The translations under genes and the position numbers were made by a program. The notes beneath the pieces are model-generated. The model was not told where the DNA came from. It did not search any database and saw nothing but the letters and a program-made list of their open reading frames with translations. 64,000 nt of DNA from NCBI RefSeq assembly GCF_026262505.1, contig NC_067203.1:21123411-21187410 (forward strand), read 5' to 3'. Source of the DNA: Trichomonas vaginalis G3. Its lineage: Eukaryota; Parabasalia; Trichomonadida; Trichomonadidae. This document shows positions 22,126-31,814 of the stretch, one piece after another (the first letter of the stretch is position 1; the number at the start of each line of letters is the position of its first letter).

Positions 22126-23236
22126 TTAATGTGGTCGAATAAAAGTGCCCGATAAGTGGTCAGGCAATTTATAATTTCATTTTTCAATAGATAAATTTGG
22201 AAAATTTTTCCAGCAATTCCGAGAAAGCATTGGAGAATGTTGGAGATTAAAGTTCGAATTTTCTATCAAAAATAACGTTTATTTTTACAAATTTTTTTCT
22301 TTTTACAAAAATCGTCAATTGATATTAAAAATCCAGAATTTTTTTTGACATTGTGTTGGCATTTTTGGCTGATATACCCTAATTGTTTGCAGCATATTGA
22401 TTAGATAAGACAAATCTTAGTCAATGCTGATATTATTTCACTTTCAAAACCCAAAATAACACAAAAATCTATTCAAATCTTCCGGAAGTACTGATTATAA
22501 TTCCGTAATCACAGCGAATTATCGTTATTTAAATGATTTTTATATGATTCAGACCATGTTAACCCAAATTGCACTCTGTCTTTCAAATTATCAAGATTCA
22601 CTAAAAATTAATTGATATCGCATCATATTTCTTCAATGTTTTGATGAATAATTATAAGATCAGACTGTTGTTTTGTAAGAGATAATTTTTATAAAATCTT
22701 TTTTCACAATATTAAAGAATCGCAATAGCTACAATACAAGATTCATACTATAGAGAGCTAAAGTAAACCATATTTTGCCCAATACGTAGCACAATGAAAT
22801 TTTTCAAGTAAAAATATTTGGAAAAATGAAGCAACATATGATAAATCAATTAAATTTTTAATACGCAATCGAATATACGATTATAAGACACACTTAAAGT
22901 TTTTATAAAGAATTATGAAATATCGTTTATTTGCAATAGCAAAGGAATACTTATTCCAATGAGTATTACACGTATCATCAATGTGTACGGGCAAAGAACA
23001 TCATAACATTTTACGAATAATTTTTTTGTCCCTATGATGATCCGAAAGAACCACCATAATCCTGTGATACAATAAGATGTTTTTATGTCATTATTCCATA
23101 TCCAACGAAATTTCTCCGACCTAAGATCAAATCCTATTGACCACAAAAATTTTTTTTTCTCCGATGCAAAGAAAATTTTCAATTGAAATTGATATCTCCC
23201 CAAATTGATTCAGGATTCATACAGAAATCGTATTAC
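22126..23236. other. Intergenic, about 1.1 kb
   Basis: AT-rich spacer between divergent genes, holding the promoters of both. On the minus strand, 22913-23203 is open for 96 codons without an ATG, with a hydrophobic C-terminal part. No family is recognised and I do not call it a gene. Confidence 0.5.
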
Positions 23237-24508
23237 ATGCTTGCAACATTCGTTCTAGCAACATCTATGATACGAATGATCGGTTCTCAAGGGAGTAAAA
23301 ACAAGAATTTCCGAAAAGTACAATTATTATATTATACAGCTTACTTTGCTATAATTATTCCTGATTCAATAGCAGCAGTTTATTTCAATAAGTTTTGGGC
23401 GCTGAGAGGATTCCAGAAACAAGTAATTAATAGTCTGAATTTAGTAATTCAATTCGCATCAATATTCAGTAGCATAGTTTGTGGTCCATCACTTGACAAA
23501 CTCGGTAACACAGTTGTTATCTACTCTAGCATCATTGCAAAGTTATTTTCATTAATAATTTTTATATTTACTACTTCAGCTGACTTTGCTTTTATTGGTA
23601 GATTCCTCTGGGGAATATCCTTGATCTTTTCCAAGATCTCTTTTGATCATTGGTTAGTCGAATTAACAATGATTTACGAATTTTCTCCAATTGACCATAG
23701 TATCCTGATAGAACGAAGATCTTTGATTAACCTATTAATAGATATGACAATTACCAAAATCGTTGACTCGTCCGCTCAAAAATTAGGTGTATTGAATTTG
23801 ATGAAATACATTTTATTCGCTGATTTTATGTTATTCGTGCCGCTCTACTTTGTTGTGAATTCTACCAATTCGAAATCAGCTCCAAAAGCTGAAGTTTCAA
23901 AAGAAATCCAAAAAGATTCACAAAAAATTGACGCAAGATCAATCGTAACAGCATTTGTTGATACAATATATTGCATGGCAACTAATCTATTCAAGCAGTT
24001 GCTATCAACAAACTTTATAAATCAGAATTTACCATTTTCTATGATTATGGCAACATATACTGTATCGTTAGCGATTGGAAACTCCGCAACTATGATTGTG
24101 TTGTCTTATTTGTCAAATACGACAATTTTATATATTATTTTAATTTTATTTGCCGTTGCCAGCACTTTTGGTTTCATATTTGCTGACAACGACTTCTTTG
24201 CTTTCCTCACCGTCATAGCTCTTGGCTTCTTGGATGGTTTAGCCGTTCCAATTATGGTTTCAGCAAGAAGTGAAGCGTTTCCTTCATCGTATCGCGGAAG
24301 ATTCTTATCAGGAATAAGAGCTTCAGGTGCAATTCTGTCTGTCATCGTTACTTATATCATGAAATACACGACAGAATCTTCTTATTTGTTATTTAATGCG
24401 ATCATGTTTGTATTATGTATTATATCTTATAGATACCAAGATAGAGTCTTTACGTTCTGCAAATATTTCTTCAAGATGTTCCAAAATACTCCGAAGAAAT
24501 CAGATTAA
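23237..24508 (+). CDS. Major facilitator transporter, MFSD5 / molybdate-anion transporter-like
   Basis: Product of 423 residues starting MLATFVLATSMIRM. The frame is open further upstream, but this is the first ATG. It has about 11-12 hydrophobic spans with a polar central loop (around residue 210-240, Lys/Ser/Glu-rich). The segments FQKQVINSLNLVIQFASI, CGPSLDKLGN and GRFLWGISLIFSKISFDHWL resemble the MFSD5 family (YLYKLY...SSLVDWLGRK...GRALGGLS...FEAWYI). The family is linked to molybdate uptake in plants and algae. Substrate in this organism is unknown, so only the transporter class is certain. The C-terminus is basic and faces the cytosol by the usual topology. Confidence 0.7.
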   Translation: MLATFVLATSMIRMIGSQGSKNKNFRKVQLLYYTAYFAIIIPDSIAAVYFNKFWALRGFQKQVINSLNLVIQFASIFSSIVCGPSLDKLGNTVVIYSSIIAKLFSLIIFIFTTSADFAFIGRFLWGISLIFSKISFDHWLVELTMIYEFSPIDHSILIERRSLINLLIDMTITKIVDSSAQKLGVLNLMKYILFADFMLFVPLYFVVNSTNSKSAPKAEVSKEIQKDSQKIDARSIVTAFVDTIYCMATNLFKQLLSTNFINQNLPFSMIMATYTVSLAIGNSATMIVLSYLSNTTILYIILILFAVASTFGFIFADNDFFAFLTVIALGFLDGLAVPIMVSARSEAFPSSYRGRFLSGIRASGAILSVIVTYIMKYTTESSYLLFNAIMFVLCIISYRYQDRVFTFCKYFFKMFQNTPKKSD

Positions 24509-25231
24509 TTTTGTTTTTTTATTTTTATTTTGTTTTGATTTTATTTATAGAGTTAAAACTCAATATCTTTAATGCTTTACTTTTTATCAAAAAAAAAGCT
24601 GATATGAAAAGAAATGTAAATAAATTTCTTAAGAAATCCTACTTTCACTACACCTCTTTTTGACCTTGAATATTTTTGCATCCACACTATTATTCTCCGT
24701 TTTCAAATTTAGATAATTACCAATTACAGGGAGCAAATTCCACAGGTCATAGAGTTAGATGGTGTGTACTCTGTTTTATTAGTTTTCAAACTAACTAAAG
24801 ATACTGTGGAAATGTAGTTTCGAGTTAAATTAAACATGATGAATATAATATTTAATAATATATTCAATAATATTATTAGATTAAGAAAAATAATATATTT
24901 GAATTAATATTTAATAATATATTCAATAGATGACACTTAGTGATATTTAGAGGAAGATTTTAAATATATATCAAATAACTCCGTGATATGTACTTAAATA
25001 TCGTTATTTATTATTGGAAATTTGAAATTTATAGTGGAATTAAGCATATTAAAGTTTTCCAATATTAAAATATGCAACACATTAATGCATTTGAAGTATT
25101 GATAGTTTGGAAGAAGATTTTAAGGATAAAAGTGACAAACCGCGAGTTTCCAAAACCAGCTCCAGTCTGAATTCAATAAAGTCTCCGTTAATCAAAAGAT
25201 ATTTAAATTTATATACTCCTTTAGATGAAGA
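24509..25231. other. Intergenic, very AT-rich, with a direct repeat
   Basis: About 720 bases without a gene. It contains a 24-bp exact direct repeat at 24846-24869 and 24905-24928, both within TAATATTTAATAATATATTC sequence. Two short more GC-rich stretches lie near 24660 and 25140. Confidence 0.6.
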
Positions 25232-26101
25232 ATGAAATTAAGATATGAATTTGAATTTATCGAGGCTCGACGTTGTGCCTCAAATCTATTATTTCTAAAT
25301 CCAGGAAAATATAAGCTTGAAGCATGGGGAGCTCAGGGAGGTAATACATCAACTAAACAAGGAGGTTATGGTGCATATGTGTCTGGATTCATAAAATTAT
25401 CATATAGGTCAAAAATCTTTGTATTAGTTGGGCAGGGCGGTTTTATCGCATCAAATCAATTAACGGAAAATTCGTGTGGTTTTGGAGGAAGAGGCTTCGA
25501 TATATCAGCAAGCGGCGGCGGAATGACATATATTGCTCTTGATATTGATTCTCCCTCTAAAGCTTTGCTCATTGCTGCCGGCGGTGGGGGTGCATCACAT
25601 AACGTTTATTGCAATGTATTAAACGAAGGTGGTCATGCAGGAATTCAAGCAGGAGGCAACGGAAAGAATGGTGTAGCATGTACAGAGTATAATAGAGTCA
25701 CGGCTGGAGGCTTAGGAGCAACTCAAACATATCCAGGAACTAATCCCCAATATAGTGAATTAAATGGTGAAAAATTTTATGGAGGAAATCAAACAAAAAT
25801 AAATGAATTTGGTTCTGGAGGTGGTGCTGGATATTATGGCGGAGCTGCTGGCATCAACTATGGTGCATCTGGTGGTAGTGGGTCTTCATGGGCTGCCGAT
25901 TTGCTTACCAATAAAGTTTTGATACCAGGCAATGAATCAATGCCATCTCCATATTTTGAAGGAAATTTTAATTTGATTGGAAATAAAGGGCATGGTCATG
26001 CTAGAATTACATTAATAGGTAATCTAATTTCTTATAATTATTATGTCTTTCAATCACTATTGTCCAATTTCTTTTCGATTTATCTTGCTTCGATTTCATA
26101 A
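25232..26101 (+). CDS. Glycine-rich domain protein (ALK/LTK-type Gly-rich fold)
   Basis: Product of 289 residues. The start YEFEFIEA...LNPGKYKLEAWGAQGG is the typical opening of the Gly-rich domain found in ALK/LTK-like receptors and in many protist proteins. Glycine runs follow (GGYGAYVSG, VLVGQGG, AAGGGGASH, GSGGGAGYYGGAAG), ending with a GHGHARITLI strand. The last 27 residues are hydrophobic and could be a membrane or lipid anchor. There is no N-terminal signal peptide, so its location is uncertain. The function is unknown; a surface or structural role is a guess. The first ATG at 25232 is used. It may be shortened relative to multi-domain relatives. Confidence 0.65.
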   Translation: MKLRYEFEFIEARRCASNLLFLNPGKYKLEAWGAQGGNTSTKQGGYGAYVSGFIKLSYRSKIFVLVGQGGFIASNQLTENSCGFGGRGFDISASGGGMTYIALDIDSPSKALLIAAGGGGASHNVYCNVLNEGGHAGIQAGGNGKNGVACTEYNRVTAGGLGATQTYPGTNPQYSELNGEKFYGGNQTKINEFGSGGGAGYYGGAAGINYGASGGSGSSWAADLLTNKVLIPGNESMPSPYFEGNFNLIGNKGHGHARITLIGNLISYNYYVFQSLLSNFFSIYLASIS

Positions 26102-26687
26102 AAAATTTTTATCTGATTATTTCAAACACCTTTTTTTGGATACTACAATGAGAAAATATTCAATGGAAGTTCACTAATAGTGCAAGCATAGTTGTTTTAT
26201 ATATTCGGATATCTTGAACTTTTCTTCGAAACGTTATTCACTCGTAAACTTGTTGTAATAATGTCTATAATTGGGAGTAACTTTACATGTCAAAACGATA
26301 GAAAACTTTTTTTTCGAAATCCATTAATTTTCTATTAAAAATATATTAAGAAATGTATTTCAAAAATTATTGCGAATAGAATTCAAAAAATAACCTTTCG
26401 TAATTTCCATGTTTTCCAGAAATATCCGACCAATGGGCGTATTATTTATATTACTAATGTTTACTTTGAGATATAATAATTGAGAATGCTAAACAGGGAA
26501 ATAATTGTTTTTTGAAAATACAAATATTATGGTTTTATTACAAACATCGCAAAATAGATGTATCAACAATAAAAAAATTACAGTACAGTCTATTGGTGAC
26601 TACCAAGTAACGAACAGATCTATGAATTGAACGTTTCAATATGTCTATATCATAATGTATATCATGAACAATTGTATATATGTTAAC
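26102..26687. other. Intergenic, about 590 bases
   Basis: AT-rich spacer between two convergent genes. No gene or notable repeat is seen. Confidence 0.55.
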
Positions 26688-27257
26688 TCAGTCACTTTCA
26701 TCATGCTGATGTTTATGATACTTCCGTTTATGAACTTCACCGTCATTTGATTTTGTTTTATCTCTCTTTTTGTATTTACGCTTTTGCTGTTGAAATGGTT
26801 CTGAGTCATCTGTATCATCTGATTCGCTAATATCAAGATTTGTAAATATTTTTGGTTTCTTCTTAACTTGTTGCATTTCTAAATTTTCTTCTGATTTCGA
26901 AAATGATTTGGATCTCTTTTTCTGTGAATGAGTAAGCGTCTTATTAAGTCCAGCTTTTTCCCAATATATGGACTTGTAAGAAGGAAGAAGTTTTGACCAT
27001 TCGGCCGCTATTCTTCTTGCAATTTCAATATAAGTGAGGCCCTCAATTGCTTCTCGATGCATATTACGCCATTCTATCGAAAAGACAGAGAAGGCGGATT
27101 GAACAGTATTTTGAGTAGATGACGTCGTTCTTGAAAAATGTTCCTCTCAATTTTTTACATTTTGAAATAAAAATAATCGTGCACTTTTCAATTTCACAAC
27201 TCTGAAAGAAGGCATTGAAAGAAATTCTAGAGAGAAAATACCAGAATTGAAATCCAT
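26688..27257 (-). pseudogene. HMG-box-like gene with an in-frame stop
   Basis: The readable protein from the ATG at 27062 has 124 residues, starting MHREAIEGLTYIEIARRIAA. This is the second half of an HMG box (AEWSKL...YWEKA). A Lys/Ser/Glu-rich nuclear-type tail with acidic SESDDTDDSE and basic KRKYKKRDK follows. In the same frame upstream the missing first part of the box is present (QSAFSVFSIEWRN), but no ATG precedes it before a TGA at 27147-27149. Beyond that stop the frame continues open to an ATG at 27257 (MDFNSGIFSLEF). So either the gene is damaged, or translation starts at 27062 giving a half box, or there is a sequencing error. No T. vaginalis-type intron signals were noticed. The HMG box binds DNA in chromatin. 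Confidence 0.5.
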
Positions 27258-27807
27258 TATCCAAATGAAATTCATATATTCGTCAGAAATCGATGTTCTA
27301 ACAAGAATTGCAATACAAAATCTATTGATTAGAGAATTTTCGTATATCCATTTATTTTTTGAAAATCAAATAACATATATTGGCAATTCATGCATTCCAG
27401 ATAATTAAAGTCATACATTTTTAATCACCAAAATTTGAAATCAAATAGAAATCAGTATTTTATAATATCATTTTAAAATAAAATAGTATTTATATTGAAC
27501 TCAAGTAAGGATGCCGGAACTGCCAAAAGCGCAAATTTTGTTCATCACGAATTGCCAAGCTTGGATGAGCGAAGTTTTGAAAAAAATTAGTAAATTTTGC
27601 ATTATTTAAGTCTGAAAGAAGCAACAGAATGCTATATTTTAGTTTCTATATATTTTTGAAATAAAATGGTGGCATTATTAATGATTTTTAGAAATTTGAT
27701 ATTTGAAATTGAATCATTTAATATTTTTACCGAAGGATTTATGTTTTTTGTGATGTTGTGTATTATGTTATAGTGAAACTAGAGATACTCAATGTAAACA
27801 CTTTTTA

Positions 27808-27860
27808 AAATAACGTATAATTGCCAAGGCAATTTTGGTTTTGGCAATTGTACGTTATTT
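27808..27860. repeat. Long hairpin inside the MITE
   Basis: AAATAACGTATAATTGCCAA at 27808-27827 pairs with TTGGCAATTGTACGTTATTT at 27841-27860, one mismatch in 20, with a 13-base loop. A third copy of the arm (TTGGCAATTGTACGTTATT) lies at 27903-27921. Confidence 0.75.
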
Positions 27861-28442
27861 TTTTCGCAGCGATTTGAGTGAATTGCCAAACCTTAAACTT
27901 TCTTGGCAATTGTACGTTATTGAGAATTGCCCAATTGCCATAAGCTTCAAGAAAGCTGAAACAATGACACTGAAACATATTTAACTACACGTAAAATCAA
28001 ATCAGGCTCATTTATTAAAAATGCAAAATATTTATACTTATTGTTTCGTTTAGTCAACACGAATTTAAGCCTAATTCTTTCTCACGTCTGAGATGGCCTT
28101 CTTACATGAATTATTATGTAAATTTTTGATTATTTTGGAATAATATTAATCATTTGAACTGTTTTGTGGAGTTCTTTTGTGAATACGATACATTTGTTGA
28201 ACTAATATTCAATTCTCAATAATATAATGCATTTCTGTTATTATATTTCCAATAATTTTTTAAAATATTTTTTTAACTGCTCACAAAATATAGCAGAGGA
28301 CTCTCATCAAAATGAACAGAGAGTGAATTATTTTTCACAAAGAAATTAAAATACAAAAAAATTAAAAATAAAATGAAGAAAAGGGAGAAAAAAATAGGTT
28401 CTAAAACCAAATACATATAACTATGATATGTGTATTTTATTG

Positions 28443-28477
28443 GGCGAAATTGGCGTCCGAAGGGCGCCAATTTCGCC
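28443..28477. repeat. GC-rich perfect hairpin inside the MITE
   Basis: GGCGAAATTGGCG at 28443-28455 is perfectly complementary to CGCCAATTTCGCC at 28465-28477, with a 9-base loop. It stands out in very AT-rich DNA near the right end of the element. Confidence 0.8.
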
Positions 28478-28540
28478 GGGAATTTTTTAAGAATTGCCAA
28501 AATGACCTCAGAATTGCCAAGTCTGCATCCTTAACTCAAG

Positions 28541-29520
28541 AGGACGGATGCTCAAATCCAGGGCAATTTGCAAAAAATTATTCTAGACCGTGCCCTAAAT
28601 AATTTTTGAAGCTTGATTTGGATACTCAAATATTTCAATTGGCTTAATATGGCTAAAAACATATTCATTATAATTTGTTTGGTGACTTGAGCTCGGCATA
28701 TTTTACCAACGATGTGTCACTTTTATATCAAAAATTTCCTTATTTAGATACCGCAAATGAGTAAATGTATGAAATAGAGCGTACGAAACTCGCATACATT
28801 TCGCAATAGTACTCTATATGTATGTGTAAATATGAAATTTGGGATGTTGGAGTCATCTCTCATAAAAAATTAATCACCTTTCCCTGCAATCATAATATTT
28901 GCATATGTATCAAAGATTAATGCGGAATTTTGACAGCACAATTTGGAGATTCAGAATTTTGAATTGTAAAGTGATGTTTTGACATCTGCAATCTTAGTAT
29001 TATTATAATTTATTAACTCGGTATCAATATGATTTAAATTAATAGAGTTAAATTTAAATTGATTATTGCGAAAAAACACAAAGGAATAGAACTATCACTG
29101 TTCGTTAAGATACTTACTGACTGAATAGAAGAATCTAGATCTTTCAATCATTACTTTCATTTCTAGCATAGGAAGCGGAAAAAAAGAGAACAGTCACCCT
29201 AGGAAAAAAGAAGAAAGAGGTCACTTTTATTTCGTATTACTTTAATGGAACTTGCAATGTTCGTTAGTATAATTACTAACTAAATAGAAAAATCAAGATA
29301 TTTCTATCATTTGCGATTTTTATATTTAAATTTCTATACCATTTTTAAGTTCAAGGGATTTTCATATGTAATAATGATGTCCCTGGTCTAAGAAGTCCAT
29401 GATATAAGTAACAGCTATAGCCAACTATAAAAAAAAATTATATTTTTTTGAAAAAAAAATCTTAAAAGAAAAAAAAATAATATAAGATCATATTTAATAA
29501 AAAACAATAATTATATTAGA
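28541..29520. other. Intergenic, about 980 bases, with a faint duplicated block
   Basis: No gene seen. A block at about 29099-29152 (GTTCGTTAAGATACTTACTG...) resembles one at about 29259-29312 (GTTCGTTAGTATAATTACTA...) over some 53 bases, suggesting an old duplication. A27-A35-type A-rich stretches lie near 29430-29480. Confidence 0.5.
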
Positions 29521-30612
29521 CTAAAAGAAAAAGTCATCATCCTCATCGAAATTAAAGTAATTATCGAAGTAAGATAAATCTGCTGTAGGATCAGTTTGTC
29601 GTTGAATATCAGGCTGCTGAGTAGTTTGTTGGGGCATATACATCGGCATTTTTGCATTGTATTGTGTCTGATTCTGAAATTGGTTTTGATTATAGTTAAT
29701 TTGTTGAGTTGGGCAGTCCTGGTGGTGTATTTGTGTTTGGTACGCGGGTTGCTGCTGATAATCTTGATAGGAACTCTGTTGTTGCCGCTGTTGGTGGAAA
29801 TTGTAAGATTGCTGGTATTGGGCGGATTGCTGCTGGAGATATTGTGGGTATTGGGCGGATTGCTGCTGGGGGATATATTGCTGCTGTTGCTGGTATTGGT
29901 TCTGGTATTGACTCGGAAAATCTGGGGAAATGTTGTAGTCGAGAGTCTGCATATACTGTGAGCGGGAGTATTGTTGGGAGTAGTTTTGGCCGATTTGGCT
30001 TTCCGGGGGCCGCAGATTTTGCGAATTTTGGGTAAAAAAATCAGATGATTTGACTTCTGAAAAATTCTGTTGTGGTTGTTGATATGTGAATAAGCTGGAT
30101 GACTGATTATCTGTAGCTGGTTGCTGTGGTTTGCTAAATGATGAAACATTCGGTTGAGGTGAGAACGAAATCGGACTTAGTGCTACTGATGGAGTTGGCT
30201 GTGCTGTAATTGTGGCTGTATTTGTCTCAGACCAACCGCCTTGAAGATTTAATCTCAAAAGCTCTTCAAAGTAGTGGAAATTTGCTGCAATAAAATACAT
30301 TTTTCCTGGTGAACAACGTTTTAATGGTTTTGGAGGATCTAATTGTGCAATAACTGGTGCTGTGATGTTACCAAACAGTCTGGAGTTAAGTGAGCGCATA
30401 TGCTCTAATCTATTATAGTAATGATTCAATAAAGCTGGTGTTATATTATTCGCTTTGGCATCAATTACACACCTACGTATGATTTTGCGCTTTTTAGAGT
30501 CTTCTAGCTTATTGGATTTCATTCCGGAAAAGTCGAAGCCCTCCAAAGCATAATCAACACCCTTCATTTGATTACAAAATTGTAGACAATTCAATTTTTT
30601 TGTGAACCTCAT
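29521..30612 (-). CDS. Gln/Tyr-rich low-complexity protein, function unknown
   Basis: Product of 363 residues from the ATG at 30612; the frame is open three codons further up but without an ATG. The first 140 residues are a basic, mostly helical domain (KKRKIIRRCVIDAKANNITP, LLNHYYNRLEHMRSLNSRLF) with no recognised family. From about 165 on it is a Gln/Tyr/Ser/Pro-rich prion-like region with QQQQ runs. It ends in an acidic, aromatic tail (YFDNYFNFDEDDDFFF). Such a tail together with a Gln-rich region resembles transcription activation or condensate-forming domains; this is inference. The repeats make copy-number variation likely. Confidence 0.7.
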   Translation of the reverse strand: MRFTKKLNCLQFCNQMKGVDYALEGFDFSGMKSNKLEDSKKRKIIRRCVIDAKANNITPALLNHYYNRLEHMRSLNSRLFGNITAPVIAQLDPPKPLKRCSPGKMYFIAANFHYFEELLRLNLQGGWSETNTATITAQPTPSVALSPISFSPQPNVSSFSKPQQPATDNQSSSLFTYQQPQQNFSEVKSSDFFTQNSQNLRPPESQIGQNYSQQYSRSQYMQTLDYNISPDFPSQYQNQYQQQQQYIPQQQSAQYPQYLQQQSAQYQQSYNFHQQRQQQSSYQDYQQQPAYQTQIHHQDCPTQQINYNQNQFQNQTQYNAKMPMYMPQQTTQQPDIQRQTDPTADLSYFDNYFNFDEDDDFFF

Positions 30613-31814
30613 TTCCCGCAAAATTTTTTGATCCCGATAAATTTTATATGCGAGAATAACTAAGATATAAAATATACACGAGTTAGAATTTAATAATACT
30701 GTTTTTAAGGCTATTTAAAGCCACATTAAAAATTTGAAAAGATTTTTTGCCATAAATTTGCAATCTATTTGAATATTCGGGTTGATTATCAAAAATGAAG
30801 CAGATAATATGTTTAGTAAACACTGAACTCATTTTTCCTTGAATTTGTTTTTTGAAAATGATGATATTTTAGAATGATCTATCTATTTTTCGAAACACAA
30901 TTTTATAGTTATATGAAATTATTTTAGCGAGAAGTTAATTGTAAGTTTTTGAACTGAAATCGAATAATTTTTCTTGCAAAATTCACTTTTATAAGCATAT
31001 TCAAATGGAATATCTTGTATATGAGAATTTAGTATTATTTATTATATCACAAAACGAGTAAATCAATGAACATCTCATGAATGGTTGTTAATTCATATTA
31101 TGTTCATAAGATGTTAAAAAAATAAATGCTTATCTTAATTAATTTAATCTGGGCAAAATGTTTGTGTGTCATAGGGGAGATAGTTAACAATTTGCTAGCG
31201 TTGCGAAACACAATTTTTTGAAAAGGAACTGTACAAATGTTGTGTTATGCTAAAATTTGCAAAGTGATGAATGGAATAGATGCCTTGAGATTCACTTCCG
31301 AATAGAAGTAATTTGACAGATGTAAAATTTCAATTCGTTATTTGGGAAAAATTTTGAGAAGTAATTATTTTTTGTATAGTTTACATCACTCTGAAACTTG
31401 GGAAAATTTCAGTCGAAGCATACATATTCCTCTAAAATAATATATATAGCTTACTAAAGTTATAAGTACAGCAAATACTCGTCTAATTCTGTAGATTTAG
31501 TTCGAAAAATCGAAAATATCAAAATAATTTTGATTATATTGATTTAAATCATTTGTTACTCGATGTTAAGATTTGATTACAAAAATAAAGAAATATCTCA
31601 TGTCTGAGATTGAATACGCATATTAATAAAATTAAAATTCAATATTGCTTGAAATATCAAAAATGTAATGGATTCTGTTTATCCAGGATTACCAGTTCTC
31701 AATGCAAATGAATTTTCATTGTAATATCTAAAATTAACTCTCATATTCTTTAAAATAATAAATTAATTAGGGTCTATCGCCTTGGCAAGCCCTCAAAATT
31801 TCTGAAATTTCTAA
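30613..31814. other. Intergenic, about 1.2 kb
   Basis: AT-rich spacer between divergent genes; both promoters should lie here. No gene, RNA or strong repeat is seen. Confidence 0.55.

Larger units (their letters stand above)
27506..28533. mobile_element. Non-autonomous DNA transposon (MITE-like), about 1.03 kb
   Basis: The left end reads TAAGGATGCCGGAACTGCCA. The right end, read inverted, is TAAGGATGCAGACTTGGCAA. Identical ACTCAAG flanks (27499-27505 and 28534-28540) look like a 7-bp target duplication; counting AACTCAAG as 8 bp is an alternative. No transposase frame is present inside. The interior is studded with AATTGCCAA/TTGGCAATT, with at least seven occurrences, and holds two hairpins. 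Superfamily is open: hAT (8 bp) or Mutator-like (8-11 bp) are candidates. Confidence 0.65.

Noticed and set aside
22913-23203. 96-codon open frame on the minus strand with a hydrophobic end
   Set aside because: The start is TTG, composition is AT-driven and it overlaps the promoter region of the transporter gene. No homology recognised.
29596-30035. Long Gly/Val/Leu-rich plus-strand frames opposite the Gln-rich protein
   Set aside because: They are the complement of CAG/CAA-rich codons; the minus-strand frame is longer and has domain structure.
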